From Methanocorpusculum sp. (GTDB lineage Archaea; Halobacteriota; Methanomicrobia; Methanomicrobiales; Methanocorpusculaceae): a stretch of 34,294 nucleotides of DNA. Positions 22,602-30,371 of this stretch are shown piece by piece. Both the position numbers and the translations under genes were made by a program. The stretch's first letter is position 1; each line of letters opens with the position of its first letter. The stretch covers positions 1 through 34,294 of the forward strand of contig DALTWF010000017.1 in NCBI GenBank assembly GCA_029987235.1. Direction: 5' to 3'. Under the pieces are notes generated by a model, which searched no databases, was not told the DNA's origin, and saw nothing but the letters and a program-made list of their open reading frames with translations.

Positions 22602-25201
22602 TTCTTCTCCAGTAAGAGTTTCAGTTCGTTAATAAAGGCAAGCGCCTGCATCGGTGTCATATTGTACGGGTCTGCCCCGCGCAGACGGTTTTCGACTTCA
22701 GACGGCACCGGCTCTGAAGGAGCGGGTTCCGCATCGATTAAAAGCATCTGCGTGTAATATTTGCCGCCTTTTCCCCCGCGCTCTTCGCTCAGAGTCTCTT
22801 TTAAGATTTCCTCCGCGCGGGTGAGTACCTTTTTCGGAACGCCCGCGATTTTTGCCACATGCACACCGTAACTTCTGTCTGTTGCCCCTGGAATGAGTTT
22901 TCTTAAGAATACAATGTCGTGTGCATCTTCTTTTACCGCGAAATGATAGTTCTTCACCCGTTTCAACTCGGATTCCATGGAAATCAGCTGGTGGAAGTGT
23001 GTGGCAAAAAGCGTACGCGGTCCTTGCCCGCCTTTTCCATGCAGATATTCAAGTACCGCGCGTGCAATCGAGTATCCATCAACTGTACTTGTTCCTCTGC
23101 CGATTTCGTCAAGCAATATCAGACTTTTGTCGGTTGCATTGTTGAGAATGTTTGCAAGTTCAAGCATCTCAACCATGAAGGTACTCTGTCCTCCGGCCAA
23201 ATCATCAGATGCGCCCACACGGGTGAAAACCCGGTCTACTATCCCTATTCTTGCAAACCTGGCCGGAACAAAGCATCCTGTCTGCGCCATGATGCATAAC
23301 AGGGCGACGCTTCGCATGTAGGTTGATTTACCTGCCATGTTTGCTCCGGTCAGAATGAGAATCTGTTTTTCATATGAGCTCATTTCAGTGTCGTTTGCGA
23401 CATAACCGCCCGGAACAGAGTTTTCCACAATCGGATGGCGGCCGTCGCGGATTAAGAGGTCGGTGGTTTCAACAAGTTCAGGCCGCACATAGTTATTGGT
23501 TACTGCAAGGTCGGCAAATCCGGCAAGCATGTCAATCTGACCAAGGGCAATGGCTACTTTCTGCAGCGTATCAACAGACTGCGCAAGCCCTGAAAGCAGC
23601 TGCTCATAAAGGGCGGTCTCAAGCGCAAGTACCCGGTCGTCAGCCTGCGCCATTTTTGCCTCGCGCTCACGCAGAGCCGGAATCGTAAACCGCTCGCCGT
23701 TTGCGGTTGTCTGTTTGCGTTCGTAATCTGCCGGAACTTTATCCAGATTCGAGCGGGTTATTTCGATATAATAGCCGAATACATTGTTGTAGGAGACTTT
23801 GAGTGATTTTATACCGGTTCTGTCGCGTTCTGTCTGCTGCAGACCTGCAATCCATTCGCGGCCGTTTGCAACAATATCACGGTATTCGTCAAGTTCTGCC
23901 GAATATCCGCGGCGGATTACATTGCCGTTTTTGTACACCTGCGGCGGCTCATCGATAATAGCCGAGTCAATAAGCCCTGAAATTGCTGAAAAATCGGCGA
24001 TTTCTTCAAGTTCGCTTTGCAGAAGACCAGGGGCGTCTTTTAATTCATCACGCAGGGCGGGCAGTTCCTTTAAACTTGCAGAAAGAGCCTGTAAATCCCG
24101 CGGTGATGCATTTTTATAGGCAATGCGGCCCGCAATCCGCTCAACATCAGACAGGCGGGAAAGCCCGGAGCGGATATTCATTAACAGTACGGGCTTTTCA
24201 ACAAACCATGAAACCGCATCCTCACGGGCCGAGATTTTTTCTATGCTGGTCAGAGGCCGCGTCAGTGCGGCGCGAAGGGCCCGCGAGCCCATGGGTGTCT
24301 TGGTGCGGTTTAAAAAGCCGAACAGAGTTGTGTCATTTCTGTCGCCGCGAAGAGGTGACAGGATTTCTAAATTGCGCAGCGTTACCGCATCCAGAATCAT
24401 TGCATCAGTGTCGTACTTTTTCGTAAAACTGCGGATGTGTGCCGTATCGGTTTTCTGCGTGTCTTTCACATAGCGGACCGCTGCTGCTGCAGCCTTCAGG
24501 CAGAGCGGGGAACTTGTGTCAAATCCGTCAAGGGAAGTGACGCCGAACTGAGAGCACAAAGTGTTCTCCGCATCTTCAAAATACTGCGTCCGAAGCGGAC
24601 TTACAACTTTGTGCGTGCCGGTGAAAAAGGCAATCAGTTCTGCATCAATATTCTGCGGCACCAGTATCTCAAGCGGATTGTACCGCTCGATTTCAGTTGC
24701 AAGAGCTGCTGTGCTGCTGTCTGTTTCTCTTACAAAAAACTCGCCCGTACTCACATCTAAAAATGCAAGACCGGCGCTGCTTTTTTTGCTGTCAACTGCA
24801 AAAGACATCAGATAATGAGCCGTTGCGCCGGGAATGATATCAGCATCTATCGCTGTTCCGGGCGTAACGACTTTTATCACATCACGCTTTACGCAGCCCT
24901 TTGCAGTCTTCGGGTCTTCAATCTGCTCAACTATCGCAACCTTGTATCCCTTTCTTATCATCCGAGGAAGATACAGGTCAACCGCATGAAAAGGAATACC
25001 CGCAAGAGGAATATTTTCCCCGGCGGGGTCTTTTGAACGGGAGGTTAACACCAGGTCCAGTTCGCGTGCGCAGATTTTTGCATCCTCAAAGAATGTTTCG
25101 TAAAAATCCCCCATGCGCATGAAAAGAATGCAGTCAGGATACTGCTTCTTAAACGAGAGAACCTGCTGCATTGCAGGGGTGAATTCTTTTGCAGATGCCA
25201 T
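22598..25201 (-). CDS. mutS: DNA mismatch repair protein MutS
   Basis: Mismatch-recognition ATPase, 867 residues, of the bacterial MutS1 type. The mismatch-binding Phe-x-Glu is at residues 33-35 in MGDFYETF. Connector, lever and clamp domains follow. The ATPase has Walker A GANMAGKST (619-627; the first residues differ from the usual GPNMAGKST by Pro to Ala) and Walker B LILLDE (694-699) with GRGTST behind it. It leads the mutS-mutL operon. No Shine-Dalgarno is seen before the ATG, so it may be leaderless. Its presence reflects ancient transfer from bacteria. Confidence 0.96.
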   Translation of the reverse strand: MASAKEFTPAMQQVLSFKKQYPDCILFMRMGDFYETFFEDAKICARELDLVLTSRSKDPAGENIPLAGIPFHAVDLYLPRMIRKGYKVAIVEQIEDPKTAKGCVKRDVIKVVTPGTAIDADIIPGATAHYLMSFAVDSKKSSAGLAFLDVSTGEFFVRETDSSTAALATEIERYNPLEILVPQNIDAELIAFFTGTHKVVSPLRTQYFEDAENTLCSQFGVTSLDGFDTSSPLCLKAAAAAVRYVKDTQKTDTAHIRSFTKKYDTDAMILDAVTLRNLEILSPLRGDRNDTTLFGFLNRTKTPMGSRALRAALTRPLTSIEKISAREDAVSWFVEKPVLLMNIRSGLSRLSDVERIAGRIAYKNASPRDLQALSASLKELPALRDELKDAPGLLQSELEEIADFSAISGLIDSAIIDEPPQVYKNGNVIRRGYSAELDEYRDIVANGREWIAGLQQTERDRTGIKSLKVSYNNVFGYYIEITRSNLDKVPADYERKQTTANGERFTIPALREREAKMAQADDRVLALETALYEQLLSGLAQSVDTLQKVAIALGQIDMLAGFADLAVTNNYVRPELVETTDLLIRDGRHPIVENSVPGGYVANDTEMSSYEKQILILTGANMAGKSTYMRSVALLCIMAQTGCFVPARFARIGIVDRVFTRVGASDDLAGGQSTFMVEMLELANILNNATDKSLILLDEIGRGTSTVDGYSIARAVLEYLHGKGGQGPRTLFATHFHQLISMESELKRVKNYHFAVKEDAHDIVFLRKLIPGATDRSYGVHVAKIAGVPKKVLTRAEEILKETLSEERGGKGGKYYTQMLLIDAEPAPSEPVPSEVENRLRGADPYNMTPMQALAFINELKLLLEKK

Positions 25202-25252
25202 ATATAGTTAGTTATGGGTTTTGTTCGGTAAAGTATCTGACGATTGTATTCT

Positions 25253-26464
25253 TTACACAAACAGAAATGCCATCACAATAATAAGAGCTGTGGCTCCCAC
25301 AAGGTCAATCGAACTCGTAACCACAGGCACCCCGAAATTGTCCGGGTCAAATCCATTGCGGTAGGCAAAGACTGCTGTGTAGTACCCAAGCAGATTCATA
25401 ATGAAAATCACAAATACTCCTGCGATTAAGGATAACAGAAGCATCGGCACAAGACCAGGACTTGCGATGCCGAACGCAAGTGCTGCAAAATGCGTAAGAA
25501 GCCCCATCAGCGGCAATATTATTACTGCATACAGGAAATTCTCCCCGAAATGCTTCCAGACTGTTTTCTGCGGGAAAATCTTCGCATCCACCAGACCCAT
25601 ATGCATCTCGGTTCCGATACGCGAGGTCAGAATACCGCCGATTGAACCGCAGCCGTTCATAAACGGCGAGATAAGAATCAGTACGGCTGCCGCGCTGATT
25701 AAGGAATCGAGCTTGTTTGTGTAGAGCACTCCTGCAATGATGCCGAGAAGACACAGAGGAACAAGAAGCGGCAGTCCCTCGCGCAGAATATCTTTCATCT
25801 GAAGGGTTCCTCTGATGCCGGTAACAAGTGCCCATACAAAGAGAGCAAGAACCAGTGCTCCTGCAATGCAGAGACCGGTAAACGGAAGCTGCATGACAAC
25901 AATAGCTGTCAGGACAAGGGCGGGAAGCGTCAGAATGTCGCCTAACGTAGTTACAACCGGCGCTCCTATCATGTCCAGATTCCAGTTGGATCGGTAGCAG
26001 AAAAGACTGACTACTACGCCTGCCAGGGTGACTAAGACACCTGAAATGGTTCCTGCAACGACCGAAATTACCAGCATCTCAAACATCCCTATTACTTCGG
26101 TTCCGGAAACCAGGCAGATAATTTTGCCAAAGACGGCAAGAACAGCTGAAATTGCTACGGTAAGAATAATTGCCGACCGCAGATTATCGCCAAGGTCAGT
26201 ACCGCGCGCAAAACTCTTTTCAAAAGAACCGATGTGCATCGATGAGGAAAGCCGGGAGGTTAAGATACCTGCAATAGCGCCCCGCATATTGATTGAGGGG
26301 GTGACTAAGACCATAAGTCCCGGAATGAGAAGCAGTATCCCGCTTACCGAGCCGAGATAAATGCCTGCGACAAAGGAAAGCGTGACGCTGATGAGAAGCG
26401 TGCATAGGCCGGTAAAAAATTCATAGTGCGAATGAAGGAGGTTTTTGACTACTGCCAGGGTCAT
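25253..26464 (-). CDS. MgtE/SLC41-type divalent cation transporter, duplicated
   Basis: A 403-residue inner-membrane transporter, probably for magnesium. It holds two copies of the MgtE membrane domain (PF01769). In copy 1, SINMRGAIAGILTSRLSSSMH and DMIGAPVVTTLGDILTLPAL mark the pore; in copy 2, MNGCGSIGGILTSRIGTEMH and DNFGVPVVTSSIDLVG. The cytoplasmic N and CBS domains of bacterial MgtE are absent, as in eukaryotic SLC41. A strong GAGGAGGT site lies eight bases before the ATG. It is a separate transcription unit between mutS and hsp20. Confidence 0.92.
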   Translation of the reverse strand: MTLAVVKNLLHSHYEFFTGLCTLLISVTLSFVAGIYLGSVSGILLLIPGLMVLVTPSINMRGAIAGILTSRLSSSMHIGSFEKSFARGTDLGDNLRSAIILTVAISAVLAVFGKIICLVSGTEVIGMFEMLVISVVAGTISGVLVTLAGVVVSLFCYRSNWNLDMIGAPVVTTLGDILTLPALVLTAIVVMQLPFTGLCIAGALVLALFVWALVTGIRGTLQMKDILREGLPLLVPLCLLGIIAGVLYTNKLDSLISAAAVLILISPFMNGCGSIGGILTSRIGTEMHMGLVDAKIFPQKTVWKHFGENFLYAVIILPLMGLLTHFAALAFGIASPGLVPMLLLSLIAGVFVIFIMNLLGYYTAVFAYRNGFDPDNFGVPVVTSSIDLVGATALIIVMAFLFV

Positions 26465-26498
26465 CGCAAAGTACCTCCTCAGAACACATAATGTCTAT

Positions 26499-26516
26499 AC
26501 TATTGAACTTAATAGT
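26499..26516. promoter_or_regulatory. Inverted repeat upstream of the cation transporter
   Basis: ACTATT at 26499-26504 and AATAGT at 26511-26516 flank six bases, about 35-50 bases before the transporter ATG. It is in the promoter area and could be an operator, for instance for metal control. The A/T-rich arms also occur by chance. Confidence 0.25.
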
Positions 26517-26549
26517 GTATCAAATCTTTGTATGAGACCTGCGAAAAAA

Positions 26550-26960
26550 TTATTCAGTCTGTGCTTTTTTTGCACAGATGATTTCAAGCACCCCGTTTTT
26601 CAGCGAGGTTTTCAGACTGCTCATATCAAGCCCCGGAAGCGGGCAGGATGCTTTGTATTCATGGTTTTCACCTGAGACCAGGCATAATATCCCGTTTTCA
26701 TAGGAAAGCGAGAAGTCGTCGGAGGATTCAGGGGGAAGTGCGGTCTGAAGGATTATTGAATCGCCCATATCAAATGTTTCCACCGGAATGGTTTTTGAAC
26801 GCGGTTTTTCGGAAATCACCTGCGGCTTTCCTCCCGCGCCCATTATTACCTTTACGCCGAACACCTGCGGCCCTTTCTTTTCAGGCGCGCCGTTTCCTGA
26901 AAGCATTGACTGAATAAACTCCACAATGTCTTTGAACGGGTCTTCAGGTACTTCAGTCAT
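26550..26960 (-). CDS. Hsp20/alpha-crystallin-like protein
   Basis: A 136-residue protein with a variable N-terminal half and a C-terminal alpha-crystallin-like core (about 57-131: PVETFDMGDSIILQTALPPESSDDFSLSYENGILCLV, then SLKTSLKNGVLEIICAKK). It lacks the usual C-terminal Ile-x-Ile tail that links chaperone oligomers, so it may act differently from standard small heat-shock proteins. Its ATG is one base after the CDC48 stop, which suggests a partner or adaptor of that ATPase. Confidence 0.8.
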   Translation of the reverse strand: MTEVPEDPFKDIVEFIQSMLSGNGAPEKKGPQVFGVKVIMGAGGKPQVISEKPRSKTIPVETFDMGDSIILQTALPPESSDDFSLSYENGILCLVSGENHEYKASCPLPGLDMSSLKTSLKNGVLEIICAKKAQTE

Positions 26961-26961
26961 A

Positions 26962-29388
26962 TTATTCCTGTTTAGATACTATCTCTCTTATCCGGTTAAA
27001 GTCTTTCTGATGAGATGCGAGCAGACTGTCAAGTTCGCGGATTTCATCGGATACCTCTTCGGATTTGTATTCGGCTGCCTCGACTTTTGCAAGGGCTTTT
27101 TCAAGCAGCTTGCGTTCGTCTTCGTTGTAGCGGTACTGCCATGAGCCCGCTTCTGCTTCGCGGCGTCCTGCCTTGTCAAGCGAGGGGCGCACGCGTTTTA
27201 AGGCGGCGTCAAAGTGTCTGTTGTAGATTTTGACCGAGGCAACGGCGAGTTTGATATCGGCTGCGTCTTTTCCTTTCATCGCGGAAACGAATTCGCGGAT
27301 TGCAGTCATCTTCGCCTCGCGGACGAGTGCTTCAATATCGGCACCAACAAATCCGTCCGTCTTTGCAACAAGGTCGTCAATACTGACATCGTCTGCCATC
27401 AGGTCTTTGACCGTTTTGAGGTAGACGTCAAGAATCTGACGCCGTCCTTCTGCCTCCGGCGGAGGAACGAAGATGTGCTGTTCAAGTCTTCCGGGCCGCA
27501 TTAAGGCCGGGTCAATCATGTCCGGACGGTTGGTCGCTCCGATTACCACCACATTTTTCAGTTCTTCGAGACCGTCAAGTTCAGTAAGGAACTGGCTTAC
27601 CACCGATTCGGTCACATGGCTTGAGTCATTTGAGCCGCGGCGTGGGACAAGCGAGTCAATTTCATCAAAGAAGATGATGGCAGGTGCTGCAAGCCGTGCC
27701 TTGCGGAAGATTTCGCGCACGCCTTTTTCGGACTCGCCGACCCATTTTGACATGAGTTCCGGACCTTTGACTGCGATGAAGTTGCATTCCGATTCGTTGG
27801 CTACTGCTTTTGCAAGGAGAGTCTTTCCTGTTCCGGGCGGGCCGAACATCAGGAAGCCTTTCGGCGACTTGGTTGCAAACTGTTTGTACACATCCTCGTA
27901 TTTGAGAGGCCATTCAACTGCCTGCTGAAGTTCTTCTTTAACGGAGTCGAGTCCTCCAACATCGGACCAGTGCACATCGGGCACTTCGACAAGGACTTCA
28001 CGCATTGCAGACGGCTGCACCATCTTAAGCGCTGCTTCGAAATCGGCTGCGGTCACTTTGAGTGAGTTGAGTTTTTCCGGACTCGGTGTCTCTTCGGGGT
28101 TTAAGTTCGGGAATTCGCGGCGCAGTGCGTGCATTGCGGCCTCTTTTGCGACTAAGGCAAGGTCTGCTCCGACAAAGCCGTGGGTGGTGTTTGCATATTT
28201 GTTGATGTCAACATTTTCTGCAAGCGGCATTTTGCGTGTGTGAATCTTTAAGATGTCGCGCCGTCCGTCTTTGTCCGGCACTCCGATTTCTATCTCACGG
28301 TCGAATCTGCCGCCCCGGCGAAGTGCAGGGTCAATTGCATCCGGCAGGTTGGTTGCCGCGATGACGATGACTTTACCGCGGGAGTTAAGTCCATCCATTA
28401 AGGAAAGCAGCTGTGCTACCACGCGGCGTTCCATCTCGCCTTTGGACTCGTCACGTTTCGGTGCAATCGAGTCGATTTCATCGATGAAGATGATTGAGGG
28501 TGCGTTTTCTTCGGCCTTTTTGAATATCTCCCGGAGTTTTTCTTCCGAGTCTCCGTAGTATTTGGAGACAATCTCCGGTCCCGAGATGGTGTCAAAGTAT
28601 GCGCCTGCTTCGTTTGCAACCGCACGGGCAATTAAGGTCTTACCTGTTCCCGGCGGGCCGTAGAGAAGTACTCCCTTTGGCGGTTCGATGCCGAGTTTTT
28701 CAAAGACTTCGGGGTGACGAAGCGGATACTCAATCATCTCACGGACCTGGGAGAGTTCACGTCCGAGACCTCCGATATCTTCGTAGTGGATGTTTCCGGC
28801 TGACTTGCCTTTGGGGGCGTCTTCGCCTTTGTAGGGTGAGGATTTATAGGAGAACTCGGTGCTTGAGCCGACAATTGCTGCATCGCCCGGACTTACATCG
28901 GAGATGATGAAGTCAAAGGTCTCCATCTTCGGCATGCCGTAGTCGCTGAAGAACGAGTCGAAGAAGTCGCTGCTTGAAAGGCGGCTTCCAAGTCCGAAAC
29001 GCTGACCTTTTACAACCACTTTTCCGGCAAAGGCGTTGCGCATTACCTGTGCAAGCGAGTCGTTGTCGAACTGAAGTCCGGGAGACATCGGCTGTACGGT
29101 TATTTTTGATGCGGTCTTGGGTTCGATTTTTTCAACCGTTACCGTATCACCGATTCCGGCGCCTGCGGTCTGTCTGGTATTTCCATCGATGGCTATTGAG
29201 CCGCTTCCTATGGTGTGGGAGATAAGAACTTTTGCCGCAGCATATTTCTTACCGGTGATTTTGACGTAGTCTCCGGAAACAATCCCGAGTTTTCTCATGA
29301 CTTCGCCGTTTACACGGGCTAAGCCCTGGTTTACATCATTGTATTCTGCTTCCTGAATTATCAGGGATATGGGTTTTATTTCAGACAT
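26962..29388 (-). CDS. CDC48/VAT AAA+ ATPase
   Basis: Archaeal homologue of p97/CDC48, a hexameric unfoldase that prepares proteins for the proteasome. The N domain (residues 1-190) has the double-psi barrel. D1 has Walker A GPPGTGKT (244-251) and Walker B IIFIDE (299-304). D2 has Walker A GPPGTGKT (516-523), pore-loop Trp549 in SKWVGESE, and Walker B IIFFDE (571-576). Both rings have the Asn/Arg-finger text (AATNLPD, GATNRPD). The C-terminal part after about 740 is charged and may dock cofactors. AGGTGA lies seven bases before the ATG. It is transcribed with the Hsp20-like gene. Confidence 0.96.
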   Translation of the reverse strand: MSEIKPISLIIQEAEYNDVNQGLARVNGEVMRKLGIVSGDYVKITGKKYAAAKVLISHTIGSGSIAIDGNTRQTAGAGIGDTVTVEKIEPKTASKITVQPMSPGLQFDNDSLAQVMRNAFAGKVVVKGQRFGLGSRLSSSDFFDSFFSDYGMPKMETFDFIISDVSPGDAAIVGSSTEFSYKSSPYKGEDAPKGKSAGNIHYEDIGGLGRELSQVREMIEYPLRHPEVFEKLGIEPPKGVLLYGPPGTGKTLIARAVANEAGAYFDTISGPEIVSKYYGDSEEKLREIFKKAEENAPSIIFIDEIDSIAPKRDESKGEMERRVVAQLLSLMDGLNSRGKVIVIAATNLPDAIDPALRRGGRFDREIEIGVPDKDGRRDILKIHTRKMPLAENVDINKYANTTHGFVGADLALVAKEAAMHALRREFPNLNPEETPSPEKLNSLKVTAADFEAALKMVQPSAMREVLVEVPDVHWSDVGGLDSVKEELQQAVEWPLKYEDVYKQFATKSPKGFLMFGPPGTGKTLLAKAVANESECNFIAVKGPELMSKWVGESEKGVREIFRKARLAAPAIIFFDEIDSLVPRRGSNDSSHVTESVVSQFLTELDGLEELKNVVVIGATNRPDMIDPALMRPGRLEQHIFVPPPEAEGRRQILDVYLKTVKDLMADDVSIDDLVAKTDGFVGADIEALVREAKMTAIREFVSAMKGKDAADIKLAVASVKIYNRHFDAALKRVRPSLDKAGRREAEAGSWQYRYNEDERKLLEKALAKVEAAEYKSEEVSDEIRELDSLLASHQKDFNRIREIVSKQE

Positions 29389-29436
29389 ATTTTTTCACCT
29401 TCGTATTTGTCTTTACTATTGGTAAGTTTTATTAAG

Positions 29437-29444
29437 TATTTAAA
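29437..29444 (-). promoter_or_regulatory. TATA box of the CDC48-Hsp20 operon
   Basis: TTTAAATA on the minus strand, 22 bases before CCAATAG at 29416-29422, the probable start point. This leaves a leader of about 30 bases that carries the ribosome site. Confidence 0.6.
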
Positions 29445-29463
29445 GTTATTGTGTCGGCAATGT

Positions 29464-29488
29464 AAAAACCGGTTAAAGATAGGTTTTT
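29464..29488. promoter_or_regulatory. Inverted repeat upstream of the CDC48 promoter
   Basis: AAAAACC (29464-29470) and GGTTTTT (29482-29488) are perfect 7-bp arms around 11 bases. They lie 20-45 bases upstream of the CDC48 TATA box, where a heat-shock or other regulator could bind. A CCGGAATAA repeat in tandem follows at about 29541-29558. Confidence 0.3.
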
Positions 29489-29554
29489 ATAGAACTGAAA
29501 TGCAGGAAAGTTGTAGGGCGCGCATAAAACTTACAATAAACCGGAATAACCGGA

Positions 29555-29570
29555 ATAAAATAAAAAAAAC
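29555..29570 (-). terminator. U-rich terminator of the HepT/MntA unit
   Basis: A minus-strand T-run broken by A and preceded by TTTTTAACC, about 40-55 bases after the HepT stop, in the gap before the CDC48 promoter. Confidence 0.45.
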
Positions 29571-29607
29571 AAGCAGGTTAAAAATCGGTGTAATTATTTG
29601 CCGTGTG

Positions 29608-29970
29608 TTAATTTTCGCGCTGGGATAATACGTCTTTCATACGCTTCGCATCCTGTTTTAACTGTGGAATCTGCTTTTTTGAAAAATACCAGAGCATCTC
29701 CAGATCAACTCCCGGGTATTCATGAATCAGGATATTGCGCAGACCTATCAGTTTTTTCCAGGGGATTTGAGGAAAATCAGCTGCTTCATCATGAAGAGCA
29801 ATATTTCGCGAAGCTTCACCGATAATTTCAAAAAAACGTATTACAGCAGCATTATAAATCGTATTTTTTAGAAATTCCTCATACGACATAGTATCAGTAC
29901 AGTCAGTGATATTTGTACACTGTTCAATTATATCATCAAGTCTGCTGATAACTTCTTCGTGATTTACCAT
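29608..29970 (-). CDS. hepT: HepT-like HEPN toxin (DUF86)
   Basis: Predicted RNase of a type VII toxin-antitoxin pair. The 120-residue helical protein has the HEPN active-site motif RX4HXY (RNILIHEY). In studied pairs, the partner MntA silences HepT by adding AMP to the Tyr of this motif. It begins nine bases after the mntA stop, with GAGGAAAG as ribosome site overlapping that stop. Its order after the antitoxin is the usual one. A housekeeping RNA role cannot be excluded. Confidence 0.9.
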   Translation of the reverse strand: MVNHEEVISRLDDIIEQCTNITDCTDTMSYEEFLKNTIYNAAVIRFFEIIGEASRNIALHDEAADFPQIPWKKLIGLRNILIHEYPGVDLEMLWYFSKKQIPQLKQDAKRMKDVLSQREN

Positions 29971-29979
29971 TTTCTTTCC

Positions 29980-30285
29980 TCATGCACTGCATATTGTTTG
30001 TGCATCTTTGAGAACCACATTCAGAAAACGCTCATTACTCCAGTTTTCTGGAATTAAATCTATATCCCGGTGAAAGAGCCCTGAAAGATATTCATGTAAT
30101 TCGAAGAGATTATCATAGTTTGTATTTTCAGGAGTGAAAATATACAAAAGATCAATGTCAGAACTGGTTGTATCTTCACCACGGGCGACAGAACCAAAAA
30201 GCCGCAGCTGCTGCACACCGAAACGGGACTGCAGGTACGGCGTCTGTTCTTTCAGCGTCTGAAGGACTTCCTCCCGTATTGACAT
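29980..30285 (-). CDS. mntA: MntA-like antitoxin nucleotidyltransferase
   Basis: A 101-residue minimal nucleotidyltransferase. The motif GSX10DXD is intact (GSVARGEDTTSSDID), followed by LLYIF, so metal-dependent AMP transfer is likely. In characterised pairs such enzymes add AMP to the HepT toxin. It is the first gene of the pair, with a TATA box about 25 bases upstream and almost no leader. Confidence 0.9.
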   Translation of the reverse strand: MSIREEVLQTLKEQTPYLQSRFGVQQLRLFGSVARGEDTTSSDIDLLYIFTPENTNYDNLFELHEYLSGLFHRDIDLIPENWSNERFLNVVLKDAQTICSA

Positions 30286-30308
30286 AATTACTAATGTGCT
30301 TTAAGGGA

Positions 30309-30316
30309 TTAAATAC
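30309..30316 (-). promoter_or_regulatory. TATA box of the MntA/HepT unit
   Basis: GTATTTAA on the minus strand, 23 bases before the ATG at 30285. Confidence 0.5.
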
Positions 30317-30356
30317 TTATAGTCTTGAAAAAGAACCGGCGAGTGTACGTTCGTCC

Positions 30357-30371
30357 AAAAAAATAAAAAAA
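30357..30371 (-). terminator. U-rich terminator of purH
   Basis: Two seven-T runs with one A between them on the minus strand, directly after the purH TGA. Confidence 0.6.

Noticed and set aside
29541..29558. Tandem CCGGAATAA as the start of a CRISPR-like or satellite array
   Set aside because: Only two copies exist, without spacers.
29407..29628. Plus-strand frame of 73 codons between CDC48 and HepT
   Set aside because: It covers the CDC48 promoter and the HepT terminator, and the peptide has no domain or ribosome site.
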